Assembly (NCBI RefSeq): GCF_019428685.1
Contig: NZ_CP080096.1
Location: forward strand, 310,001-374,000
Length of the DNA stretch: 64,000 nucleotides
Source of the DNA: Paraburkholderia edwinii
GTDB lineage: Bacteria; Pseudomonadota; Gammaproteobacteria; Burkholderiales; Burkholderiaceae
Direction: 5' to 3'
The number at the start of each line of letters is the position of its first letter. Within the stretch, counting starts at the first letter, position 1. Shown here piece by piece: positions 1-7,980 of this stretch. The position numbers were made by a program, and so were the translations under genes. The notes beneath the pieces were generated by a model. It worked only from the letters and a program-made list of their open reading frames with translations. It made no database searches and was not told the origin of the DNA.

Positions 1-293
1 GCTTCACCGGCGAGCGAACGAATACGTTCCAGACTTGCCGTGATCTGCGTGAGGCCTGTATCGGCCGTTTGCACGAGCGACACGCCATCGTTCGCATTCG
101 ATACGCCTTGATTTAAGCCATTTATCTGCGTCTGGAGTGAAGTTGCAATTGCAAGGCCCGCGGCGTCGTCTTTTGAGCTATTGATGCGTAGCCCTGACGA
201 GAGGCGTGTGATCGCCTGCGATAGTGCGCTACCCGATGCATTGAGGTTCTGCTGGGCGACGAGCGAGGGAATATTGCTATTGATGCTAAGCAT
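1..293 (-). CDS. fliC: Flagellin, N-terminal part (cut by window edge)
   Basis: The reverse strand encodes the conserved N-terminal D0/D1 region of bacterial flagellin, beginning MLSINSNIPSLVAQQNL and containing AITRLSSGLRINS, DDAAGLAIA and NGLNQGVSNANDG. These segments form the coiled-coil filament core and the export and TLR5-type region of FliC. Only the first 97 codons are present; the gene continues off the left edge. A purine-rich GGGGAG lies just upstream of the ATG at 293. Several positions differ from the usual burkholderial sequence as I remember it (for example SSGLRINSSKDD where SSGKRINSAADD is common), so it may be a divergent or second flagellin. Identification as flagellin is firm; paralogue status is inference. 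Confidence 0.88.
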   Translation of the reverse strand, partial: MLSINSNIPSLVAQQNLNASGSALSQAITRLSSGLRINSSKDDAAGLAIATSLQTQINGLNQGVSNANDGVSLVQTADTGLTQITASLERIRSLAGE

Positions 294-339
294 GAGGTTT
301 CTCCCCTAAAGGATCGAGTCTTTGAGACTTAAAACATTG

Positions 340-366
340 AGATCGGCGGAAGCACATGTCGATTAC
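340..366 (-). promoter_or_regulatory. Possible sigma-28 (FliA) promoter of the flagellin gene
   Basis: Upstream of the flagellin start, reading on the minus strand, a TAAT element (365-362) is followed after 14 bases by GCCGATCT (347-340). This resembles the flagellar class III promoter TAAA-N15-GCCGATAA, differing at the last two -10 bases and by one in the spacer. Position and gene identity favour it, but the match is imperfect. Confidence 0.35.
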
Positions 367-471
367 CGGCCGCCTTAGCCCGCGTTGACGGCAATGATGG
401 GGGAGGCTTGAGGATAAAAGCCGCGCAGGGCCCACTGACGCAAGAGAAAGTCGTCATACACGCAAGCGGCG

Positions 472-1563
472 ATGATGACGATGGAAGAAGATAGCGTCGC
501 GGTTATCAGTTCGGAGGACAGGGAACGGACGAATCCGCGCAATGTTTCGATTTATGCGTTTACAAACGGCATGCCAGATAACACTGCAAGCGCTCACACT
601 GACGATAGGTCTCTCGCTCTCACGTTGGCCAGACGGGTGATCGATAGTTCAGCGCCGATCATGGCGATCAGCACTGGCGATGCGGCGACATTACTTGCTT
701 TGCTGAGCAAGTGGCATCGCGAAGAAACATTCAAAAAGGCTGCGACGCTAGTCTCAAAGCGGTTGCAGATCGACGACACCTTGCGCAACTCGCTTAGCAT
801 TTTTGAATTGACGGACTGCCTTGCTTCCTTAGCACGATGGGACCAAGATGAAGAGGTTTTTAAAACAACAGGGCTCGCTCTCATAAGACGGTTTGCACTT
901 GAAGGGGCGTCAGTTGGTTACCTGAATGGACAAGCCGTTGCGAACTGCTTTAGTGCGTTAGCGAAATGGCATAATGAGTCGATCTGCAAAGAGGCAGGCA
1001 ACCTGTTAGCTATGCGCATTGCTGCGGACGAAACGATCTTGCGCCAGTTGAACGGCGTGCGCCTCGCGATTTGCATCAATGCGCTGAGCCGCTGGAGCGA
1101 AGACGATGTGTGTCGTATGGCGGGCGTTCGGCTGGCAAAGCGAATCTCCGAAGATGGAAATTTGCGGCACAACCTTAACGCGAGGTATCTCGCGGTCTGC
1201 CTGGACGCGTTGGCGCAGTGGCCTTCCGATGAAGCATGTCGACGTGCGACAGCACAATTGGCGCGGCGGCTCGCGACTGATGCATCCGTATGCGACCGCC
1301 TTACCGCGAAGCATTTCATCAACTGCCTGAGAGCGCTAGGCACGTCGAACGATCAAGCCGCATGCAAAGCAGCCGGCGTGCGGCTTGTAAAACGCCTCGC
1401 AAACGACGGTACGTTACTGCAACAACTGGCCGGCGCACGTTACGCGCGTGACTGTCTGGATGCGCTGGCACGTTGGCCTCGCGACGATGCATGCTTTCAC
1501 ACAGCGGCGGACGTCCTGCAACGTAATTGCGATACAGCTTCTCAAGAAGCATCGATCGCGTGA
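472..1563 (+). CDS. Small SKWP-type repeat protein (RipS/XopAD-like), putative effector
   Basis: The 363-residue protein is built of about six and a half tandem alpha-helical repeats of 42-43 residues from about residue 70 to the C-terminus. Each repeat starts with a motif such as LLSKWHRE, SLARWDQD, ALAKWHNE, ALSRWSED, ALAQWPSD and ALARWPRD, and most contain an internal LA(K/R)R and a terminal Cys before the next repeat. This is the hallmark of the SKWP family of type III effectors (Ralstonia RipS, Xanthomonas XopAD). Those proteins are usually thousands of residues long, so this would be a miniature member. The first 70 residues are Ser/Thr/Asp-rich without hydrophobic signal, as expected of a type III-secreted N-terminus. 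Nearby start codons at 472, 475 and 481 cannot be separated. No secretion-system gene and no clear hrpII box lies in the window, so export is inference; the repeat architecture is directly visible. Confidence 0.8.
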   Translation: MMTMEEDSVAVISSEDRERTNPRNVSIYAFTNGMPDNTASAHTDDRSLALTLARRVIDSSAPIMAISTGDAATLLALLSKWHREETFKKAATLVSKRLQIDDTLRNSLSIFELTDCLASLARWDQDEEVFKTTGLALIRRFALEGASVGYLNGQAVANCFSALAKWHNESICKEAGNLLAMRIAADETILRQLNGVRLAICINALSRWSEDDVCRMAGVRLAKRISEDGNLRHNLNARYLAVCLDALAQWPSDEACRRATAQLARRLATDASVCDRLTAKHFINCLRALGTSNDQAACKAAGVRLVKRLANDGTLLQQLAGARYARDCLDALARWPRDDACFHTAADVLQRNCDTASQEASIA

Positions 1564-1675
1564 TTTTGAAAGGCAATTGACAGCCCATCCGCATCGAGAT
1601 AAGTCCCGATAGTCTTCGCTGCTTTTCTACTCCAGTCTCAACTCATTACCCGCTTAACAACAACGGAGACTGGAC

Positions 1676-2797
1676 GTGCAAATAACGAAGCTTGCGAGAA
1701 TCGCGCTGGCCTGTGCGGTCGTTGCGACCGGCATTGCGCCGGCTCTATCGGCTGAGCCGCAAGGCGATGACGGGCCGCCGCTCGAAACCGTCAAGACCTT
1801 CGATACGTTCAAGCTAGTCGGCATCGGTGTCTCTCACGAGGGCCGCATTTTCGCGAGCGCGCCCGCCGCGCAGTCCGGCGACAAGCTGGTCGAGGTCAAT
1901 GCACAAACTGGCGCAGTCACGCCGTATCCCGACGAGGCCTGGAACACGCCCGGCACGGACACGGAGCACGAATGGGCGGTCCCGCAAGCGATGTGGGTCG
2001 ACAAAGCCGATCGTCTCTGGGTGCTCGATTCCGGGCGCGCGGTGCTGACGGCCGCGGGTCAAGGCGCAAAGCCCAAGCTTGTCGAGTTCGATCTGGGCAG
2101 CAACAAGGTGATTCGCAGCTATGGCTTCGACGGCACTGTTGCGCCAACCGATTCGCTCAACGATGTGCGCATCGATCTCGTGCATGGCTACGCGTATCTG
2201 ACCAACATCGGCAAGCGCGGCAGCCTCGTCGTGCTGAATCTCAAAACCGGCAAATCGCGGCAGGTTCTGGTCGGTGACCGCTCGACGTTTGCGGATCCCG
2301 AACAGCACCTCATGATCAACGGGCAGCCGGCGCAAACGAACGACGGCAAGACCGTTGCGATTCACGCCGACGGCATCGCGCTTGCACCGGATGCGAAGTG
2401 GCTTTACTACCGGCCGCTAACCGATCACAACTACTGGCGAGTGCCGACCAGCGCGTTAATCGATGCAAAGCTCAGCGCGAGCCAACTGTCGCACAAGGTG
2501 CAATATCTCGGCTCGGCTGAGCTGACCGGCGGTTTGATCATGGACCAGCACGGAACGCTTTATGGCGGCGATCTCGAACACAGCACCATCGTCGCGCTCG
2601 ATATCGATCCTGCTACCCACAAGGTTAAATCGAGGCTTTTTGAGCGCGCACCGGGCAAGCTTTCATGGGCGGACGGATTTGCGATTAGCCAGGGCTATAT
2701 GTACATCGCAGACTCGCACCTTTGGGAGGTGACGTTCAAGAATCATCTGCCGCGTTCAGGACCGTTTACGATCTTTAAGGTCAAGCTCGGCGGATAG
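1676..2797 (+). CDS. Secreted royal-jelly/yellow-family beta-propeller (gluconolactonase-like)
   Basis: Begins at a GTG preceded by CGGAGA. A classic signal peptide ends near residue 26 (APALSA|EP), so the protein is periplasmic or secreted. The 373-residue body has repeated propeller-blade signatures typical of the major royal jelly/yellow family and related SMP-30/gluconolactonase folds: LWVLDSGR, YAYLTNIG, GIALAPDAKWLYYRPL and MYIADSHLWEV. Bacterial members are usually annotated only as L-dopachrome-tautomerase-related or gluconolaconase; their substrates are mostly unknown. Length agrees with the family. It stands alone between the SKWP-like gene and the convergent porin gene. The fold is confident, the reaction is not. 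Confidence 0.75.
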   Translation: MQITKLARIALACAVVATGIAPALSAEPQGDDGPPLETVKTFDTFKLVGIGVSHEGRIFASAPAAQSGDKLVEVNAQTGAVTPYPDEAWNTPGTDTEHEWAVPQAMWVDKADRLWVLDSGRAVLTAAGQGAKPKLVEFDLGSNKVIRSYGFDGTVAPTDSLNDVRIDLVHGYAYLTNIGKRGSLVVLNLKTGKSRQVLVGDRSTFADPEQHLMINGQPAQTNDGKTVAIHADGIALAPDAKWLYYRPLTDHNYWRVPTSALIDAKLSASQLSHKVQYLGSAELTGGLIMDQHGTLYGGDLEHSTIVALDIDPATHKVKSRLFERAPGKLSWADGFAISQGYMYIADSHLWEVTFKNHLPRSGPFTIFKVKLGG

Positions 2798-2883
2798 CGC
2801 ATTCACATTCGCGCGAGAGGTGCGCGTCCCGCCGGAGCAATGCTGCGGAACGCGCGCCATCATTTCAAACGCTGCCGCTAAAG

Positions 2884-4101
2884 TCAGAACCGATGCTTCA
2901 TCCCGACCGCAACGACCACCTGCTCGTTGCCCGCTGATGGGGCAAGCGTATAGACGCTCGCGTCGAATGCCGCATTGCCGTTCCCACCGCCGACTCGCTG
3001 ATAAACCCCTTCCACATAGACATCGGTGCGCGGCGAAAACAGATAGTCGACTTGCGCCATAACCTGATTCCAATGCGGTGAGGCTGACGTGAAGCCCTTG
3101 GAGGCTCCGCTAAATTGACCCGTGGTGTACGTGTACGACGCACCAAGGCTAAGGTCAGGCTTCAAGAAATATCGACCATTGACTTCAAAGTTGTCGAACT
3201 TCATCGATGTGCCCGCAAGCGCGCCGACGCTTGTGCTGCCGTCCTGCAACAGGCCTGTGATGTTGTCCGTCACTGAGTGCGTCCACACCAGACCAACCGA
3301 CGACTTGCCGAACTTGTATTGCGCACCGGCGCCATAGATTTGCTGACGACCGCCGGTCGTCAACGCGTCACCATCGCTCGTGCTCGCTGCGCCCGATGCA
3401 TTGGCGAGCGTCGGGTTGGCCGTGCGGTTGATCTGCAGATATGCCGCCCCGAAACTGAACGGACCATACGCGTAGCTTGCGCCGAAGCTATATGCGCCGT
3501 TGTTGGCGAAATTATCGGCTTCGTTCGAGAACGCATACATGGCACCGGCTTTAAAGCCGCCATACGTTGCGCTGCTGAACTTGACCGAATTGTTCAGGCG
3601 CAGATCGTTGTTCAGGTTGTCGTTATCGTAGACGTGCGTGGCCAGGTTGCCGCCGAAGCCTGAACCGGTTGCGCTCAACGGCGCGACAAAGTCGACGAGG
3701 AAGTCGTATTGCCGGCCGAGCGTCAGCGTACCGTACTGATTCGAGTGAAGGCCGACCCATGCCTGTCGTCCAAACAGATCTCCGCCGTTCTTCAAGGTGC
3801 CGTTGGCTACGTTAAAACCGTTCTCGAGCCAGAAGATCGCGCTCAGCCCTCCGCCGAGATCCTCACTGCCGCGCAAACCCCATCGCGACGTAAACACGTT
3901 TCCGCTTTGCAACGAAAACGAGCTGCCGCCCGGCGAAGTCGCACTCGAAGGGGTGACGCGTGCGTTGTTCTGATACACAACGCCTGTATCGATGAGGCCA
4001 AAAAGCGTCACGCTGCTTTGCGCATGTGCAGCGCCGGCCACAAGCATGGCGGACCCCGCGGCAAGGTATCTCATCTTCAGCAACATTACATCTCGTTTCA
4101 C
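2884..4101 (-). CDS. Outer-membrane porin (OmpC-like, Burkholderia type)
   Basis: A 405-residue porin with a signal peptide (AGSAMLVAGAAHA|QSS), the opening strand SSVTLFGLIDTGVVY, and alternating amphipathic strands rich in Gly, Tyr and Asn. Family landmarks such as SRWGLRGSEDLGGGLSAIF and FGRQAWVGL are present, and it ends in a C-terminal Phe (GMKHRF) as required for BAM-mediated insertion. It forms a trimeric diffusion channel for small hydrophilic solutes. The reading frame opens at a GTG (4101) with GGGGA upstream; an ATG five codons later is an alternative start. It is transcribed alone, convergent with the propeller gene and divergent from the MFS gene. Solute preference cannot be inferred. 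Confidence 0.93.
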   Translation of the reverse strand: MKRDVMLLKMRYLAAGSAMLVAGAAHAQSSVTLFGLIDTGVVYQNNARVTPSSATSPGGSSFSLQSGNVFTSRWGLRGSEDLGGGLSAIFWLENGFNVANGTLKNGGDLFGRQAWVGLHSNQYGTLTLGRQYDFLVDFVAPLSATGSGFGGNLATHVYDNDNLNNDLRLNNSVKFSSATYGGFKAGAMYAFSNEADNFANNGAYSFGASYAYGPFSFGAAYLQINRTANPTLANASGAASTSDGDALTTGGRQQIYGAGAQYKFGKSSVGLVWTHSVTDNITGLLQDGSTSVGALAGTSMKFDNFEVNGRYFLKPDLSLGASYTYTTGQFSGASKGFTSASPHWNQVMAQVDYLFSPRTDVYVEGVYQRVGGGNGNAAFDASVYTLAPSAGNEQVVVAVGMKHRF

Positions 4102-4567
4102 TGGTATTTCCCCGGTTGAGTGATCGGCAAATCGCCTTCAAGCGACGTGCGGTATCGTCCGGCATCGCTGCGACGGCGCGAGTGGAATGCTCTATTTCAA
4201 TCGGAGAAGAAGTTCGTCACGCTGCCTAAACAAACGTTTATCGAGGCGAGTCGAGCAGATGTTTGCGCGGCGAAGCAGCCGGCTTGTTCGAGGAAAAGAC
4301 CGTTTGAAGATGGCACCGACGGATTGAATGTCGTGCGCGTGCGACAGCAAAAATAGTGATCTCAGCATGCTCGTGTAGCACGCCTTGCGTTTTCCTTGCA
4401 CCTCTCTCACGAGACCGACGACCGCGATCTGCCATGCCGCACGAAAGCACGGCTCTCGTGCAACCGGCAAAGCGGTTCTCGCACACGTAACACGCGTTTC
4501 TCGTGCACGTACATGTTTGCGGACACAACTAACATTTGCCTTAGCTTGCAACGAGAAAGGAATGAAG
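4102..4567. other. Intergenic region between divergent porin and MFS genes
   Basis: No convincing gene. The reading frame of the MFS gene stays open upstream to 4385, but the ribosome site favours the later start at 4568. The stretch must hold the promoters of both the porin and the exporter, and it contains a three-copy direct-repeat array close to the MFS start (listed separately). Confidence 0.6.
4453..4507 (+). promoter_or_regulatory. Three direct repeats YTCTCGYRCA at 22-23 bp spacing (operator-like)
   Basis: CTCTCGTGCA (4453-4462), TTCTCGCACA (4476-4485) and TTCTCGTGCA (4498-4507) are spaced 23 and 22 bp start to start, about two helical turns. The array ends 60 bp before the MFS start codon. 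Helically phased direct repeats of this kind are typical of cooperative regulator binding. The regulator is unknown; no regulator gene is adjacent. Confidence 0.45.
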
Positions 4568-5779
4568 ATGGGTTCGCGGTCCGAAGAGGCATTCGTCAAC
4601 AAGCGGTCTGGCTGGTCGAGAGAGTTCGATCCGAAGGTCTTCTTTCTCGCACTGGGCACATTCGCGATCGGCACCGACGCGTACGTGATATCCGGCATTC
4701 TTGCCGCCGTCGCGCGCGATCTTCACATCGGCGTCAATGCAGCCGGCCAGCTGATCAGCTGGTACTCCTTGACCTATGCCGTCGCGGCTCCGGTACTGGC
4801 GGCATTTATCGGTCACCTGAAGAAACGGAATGTGGTTGTAAGCGCGCTCATCCTGTTCGCGGCGGCCAATGCCGTGTGCGCAATCTCAACAAGCTTTGAG
4901 ATTTTGATCGCGGCGCGCGTGGTCGCCGGCATCGCGAGCAGTCTTTATACGCCGACGGCCTATACGCTTGCGGCTACGCTCGCGGCGCCGGAAAAGAAGA
5001 GCAAATCGCTTGCGGTCGTCGCTTTAGGCTTGACGTCGGCGACCGCGCTGGGCGTGCCGATCGGCACGGTGATCGGACAGCACGCCGGCTGGCACGGCAC
5101 ATTCTGGCTGGTCGTTGTACTGTCGCTCGTGGCTCTGGTAGCAATCGTCGCCGCACGCGTATCGTCCGGCGACGGAGCGCTCGCGCCTTCTCCCGGACTG
5201 GTCGCGCGATTCGAACCGCTCGCGCATGGTTCGACCTTGCTCGCGCTGTTGCCTGCGGTAGCGATCGGCTCAGCATACTTCTGCACCTACACGTACCTCG
5301 GCGCGATTCTCGGCACACATGGCTTTCCCGAACGCCAGATCGCGGCAATCTTCCTCGCGTCCGGCATTGGCGGCGTAGCGGGCAGCTTCGCGGGCGGTCA
5401 GCTTGGCGTGCGCTTCAAGCCCATCGTCGTGCTTGTCGTGACATTTATCGTGCTTGGCGCCGATGCCGCTTTGCTGGCCTTTTCGTTGCTGTCGTTCTGG
5501 ACTGCCGCACTATCGCTACTGATTCTGTCCGGCAGCGGCTGGTTGTTTTTGCCCGTGCAACAGGCGCGGCTTCTGGCGATTGTGGAGCCGCATCATGCGC
5601 AAGTCGTGATGGCGTTGAACAACTCGTTTGTCTATCTAGGCTCGGCAGTGGGCACGGCGATCGGCGCCGAATTCATCCGTGCCGGAGCCGGTCTGCCGAA
5701 TCTGCACTGGGCATCGGCGGCGCTTGCCTGCGTCGCGCTCGTGACGCTTGCGCTCAGCTATTTGCGCAGCGGACAGTGA
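4568..5779 (+). CDS. MFS transporter, DHA1-type drug/solute exporter
   Basis: A 403-residue polytopic inner-membrane protein of the 12-helix major facilitator superfamily. It contains the N-terminal pattern VFFLALGTFAIGTDAYVISGIL typical of the DHA1/AraJ-like efflux branch, the cytoplasmic loop after helix 2 (GHLKKRNVV) and the helix 4-5 motif RVVAGIASSLYTPTAYTLAA. I chose ATG 4568 because AGAAAGG (4554-4560) lies 7 bp upstream; ATG 4562 lies too close to that site. Likely exports a small toxic or signalling compound. A tandem operator-like array lies just upstream and a porin gene is divergent. Substrate unknown. Confidence 0.88.
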   Translation: MGSRSEEAFVNKRSGWSREFDPKVFFLALGTFAIGTDAYVISGILAAVARDLHIGVNAAGQLISWYSLTYAVAAPVLAAFIGHLKKRNVVVSALILFAAANAVCAISTSFEILIAARVVAGIASSLYTPTAYTLAATLAAPEKKSKSLAVVALGLTSATALGVPIGTVIGQHAGWHGTFWLVVVLSLVALVAIVAARVSSGDGALAPSPGLVARFEPLAHGSTLLALLPAVAIGSAYFCTYTYLGAILGTHGFPERQIAAIFLASGIGGVAGSFAGGQLGVRFKPIVVLVVTFIVLGADAALLAFSLLSFWTAALSLLILSGSGWLFLPVQQARLLAIVEPHHAQVVMALNNSFVYLGSAVGTAIGAEFIRAGAGLPNLHWASAALACVALVTLALSYLRSGQ

Positions 5780-5818
5780 GCGCGACGCTTCGACAGCTTT
5801 GACAGCGATGACAAGTTC

Positions 5819-5865
5819 GGTGCTCGCGAAAATTGGTGCTCGCGAAAATTGGTGCTCGCAAAAAG
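5819..5865 (+). repeat. 16-bp tandem repeat, 2.9 copies
   Basis: GGTGCTCGCGAAAATT occurs at 5819-5834 and 5835-5850, followed by a partial, slightly changed third copy GGTGCTCGCAAAAAG. It lies in the short convergent gap between the MFS and YeeE-type genes, just outside both coding regions. Confidence 0.9.
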
Positions 5866-5890
5866 CGCGGCGATGCAGAAAGCCGCTCGT

Positions 5891-7105
5891 CTAGCACGCG
5901 GTCGGCGCGACCCGCTCCACTTCCAGGCCGAACAGCGGCCGCAACCGCGTGCCAAGCACGTTGCCGAAAAACGCCGCGACGACCCACACCCAACCGTGCA
6001 AGCTGCCCGACACGATGCCGCTGAAATAGGCGCCGATGTTGCAGCCGTACGCGAGGCGCGCGCCATATCCGAGCAGCAGTCCGCCGACGACCGCCGCCAG
6101 CAGCGAGCGCAGCGGCACGCGCCACACCGGCGCATAGCGGCCGGCCAGCGCAGCGGCTGCCATCGCGCCGATCACGATGCCGATATCCATGACCGAGGTC
6201 ACGTCATGCGAAATCGGCGCGGCAAGCGCGGCGGCGTTCGGCTTGCTGGTCCAGTACGCCCAGTGCGCGACGTCGACGCCGAACGCGGACGCTGCCTTGG
6301 CGCCCCACAGCGCGAACGCCGATGTAATGCCCCAAGGCCGCCCCGATAGCGCGAGCGTGGCGAAGTTGAGCACTGCGAGTGCGATCGCGCCTGCCACCAG
6401 CGGCCACGGGCCGTGCAGCCACGGCGACGTGTGCGGCGGCTGCGTATGAGCTGCAACCAGCCGGCCATGTCTGCGCTTTTCGATCACGACGGTCGCCGCC
6501 GCAATCAGCGCAAAGAACGCCCAGTTCAGGATCAATGCCGGCGCTGCGCCGAGCGTCTTGACGAGCGAGATGGCGGGCAATGATGGCAGCGCGGTCCAGA
6601 AAGGCATATGCGCGGTCGCGACGACGGATCCGGCAACAAAGGCGATTAGCGTCACGATCATCCGCGTGCTGCCGCCGCCGACCGTGTAAAGCGTGCCGGA
6701 CGCGCAGCCGCCGCCGAGCTGCATGCCGAGCCCAAATATGAACGCGCCGACGACCACCGATGTGCCCGCCGGCGATACGAGGCCAGTCACCGGATGGCCG
6801 AACAGCGTGCCCGACGCGAGCGCGGGAAAGAAGAGTGCGACCCCGACGGCCAGCATCAGCATCTGCGCGCGCAGGCCGGCGCCTCGGCCGTCGGCAATAA
6901 ATACCCGCCATGCCGACGTAAAGCCGAACGCGGCGTGATACAACGCGATGCCGAGCAGCGCGCCGACTACATACAGCGCCGCCTGTACCGCGCTGACGGT
7001 CTGCGCGAGATACAACGCGCCGGCGACGATCAACAGCAAGGCCACGCCGAGCGGACCGGGATCGATATCGGCGCGGCGGGAAAACGTGGAAGCAAGATCG
7101 GACAT
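5891..7105 (-). CDS. YeeE/YedE-family sulfur-compound transporter
   Basis: A 404-residue inner-membrane protein with about ten hydrophobic helices. It carries the paired family signatures GLGMQLGGGCASGTLYTVGGGS in the first half and GYGARLAYGCNIGAYFSG in the second half, each containing the conserved Cys that in the characterised thiosulfate transporter TsuA relays thiosulfate. YeeE/YedE proteins import thiosulfate or related sulfur species. No sulfurtransferase or TusA-like partner is encoded next to it, which is unusual since such partners often accompany the family. A short divergent intergenic region separates it from the VOC gene. Family is confident; the exact substrate is inference. 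Confidence 0.88.
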   Translation of the reverse strand: MSDLASTFSRRADIDPGPLGVALLLIVAGALYLAQTVSAVQAALYVVGALLGIALYHAAFGFTSAWRVFIADGRGAGLRAQMLMLAVGVALFFPALASGTLFGHPVTGLVSPAGTSVVVGAFIFGLGMQLGGGCASGTLYTVGGGSTRMIVTLIAFVAGSVVATAHMPFWTALPSLPAISLVKTLGAAPALILNWAFFALIAAATVVIEKRRHGRLVAAHTQPPHTSPWLHGPWPLVAGAIALAVLNFATLALSGRPWGITSAFALWGAKAASAFGVDVAHWAYWTSKPNAAALAAPISHDVTSVMDIGIVIGAMAAAALAGRYAPVWRVPLRSLLAAVVGGLLLGYGARLAYGCNIGAYFSGIVSGSLHGWVWVVAAFFGNVLGTRLRPLFGLEVERVAPTAC

Positions 7106-7273
7106 GTCGAGTACGTTTAAAGTCGTGAACTAAACGCATATTTTCTCGCGATTGGCGCAAGCTTGCACGGTGTAAGTTAGTGCGATTTTGAAGCGCCGCG
7201 GGCCACCGCTGCTGTAGCCTGTCTGTTTGCATGTGCCGTCCTCGGAGCATCCCTAACTCAAGGAGATCGCGAC

Positions 7274-7894
7274 ATGAGCAATGCAAAAACAATCGACATG
7301 AAGCTGGAGGTCGTCGTTATTCCCGTATCGGACGTCGACCGCGCGAAGCAGTTCTACGCCAGCCTGGGCTGGAGACTCGACGTCGATATCGCGAAGAGCG
7401 ATCAGTTTCGTGTGGTGCACTTCACACCGCCCGGTTCACACTGCTCGATCCTGTTCGGCACCGGCGTCACGACAGAGAAACCGGGCTCTCTGCAAGGTCT
7501 TCACCTGATCGTCTCGGACGTCGTTGCAGCGCGCGAAGCGCTGGTCGCGCGTGGCGCGGACGTGAGCGAAGTCTTTCACGACGCCGGCGGGCTATTCCAC
7601 CATGCGGGCGAAGAAGGACGCGTGAGCGGCCTGCATCCCGAGCGCAACAGCTACGGCTCGTTCGCTTCGTTTAGCGATCCCGATGGAAACGGCTGGGTCT
7701 TTCAGGAAGTCACGACTCGCCTTCCCGGACGCGTAGACGCAGCAAACATCGCATTCACGTCGCCGCAAGAACTCGCGGCCGCGCTTCGCCGTGCCGCCGC
7801 CGCGCATGGCGAGCACGAGAAAAAGACCGGTAAGCATGATGAAAACTGGGCGGACTGGTACGCCGACTATCTCGGGCACGAATCGAACGGATAA
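7274..7894 (+). CDS. VOC-family protein (glyoxalase/dioxygenase fold)
   Basis: A 206-residue soluble protein with the paired beta-alpha-beta-beta-beta modules of the vicinal oxygen chelate superfamily: VVVIPVSDVDRAKQFYASLGWRLD at the start, and the closing strand SFSDPDGNGWVFQEVT that usually carries the metal-ligand Glu. The C-terminal 45 residues form a charged helical extension (ALRRAAAAHGEHEKKTG) not needed for the fold. The start follows AAGGAGATCGCGAC. VOC proteins act as glyoxalases, bleomycin/fosfomycin-type resistance proteins or ring-cleaving dioxygenases; the reaction here is unknown. It is followed in the same direction by an aldo/keto reductase. Confidence 0.85.
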   Translation: MSNAKTIDMKLEVVVIPVSDVDRAKQFYASLGWRLDVDIAKSDQFRVVHFTPPGSHCSILFGTGVTTEKPGSLQGLHLIVSDVVAAREALVARGADVSEVFHDAGGLFHHAGEEGRVSGLHPERNSYGSFASFSDPDGNGWVFQEVTTRLPGRVDAANIAFTSPQELAAALRRAAAAHGEHEKKTGKHDENWADWYADYLGHESNG

Positions 7895-7980
7895 GGGCCA
7901 GGCGCTAAAAGCTAAGCACCGGGTGCTAACGACCAGAGGCTGATTAACCGTTGGGCGTGAGAGTGTGTGGAGGTCTCGTC

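Noticed and set aside
2819..2860. Imperfect GC-rich inverted repeat between the propeller and porin genes
   Set aside because: Several mismatches and no T-run on either strand; could be a bidirectional terminator but not strong enough to list.
7160..7180. 10-bp palindrome GCAAGCTTGC in the YeeE/VOC divergent region
   Set aside because: Short and common by chance; no supporting second site.
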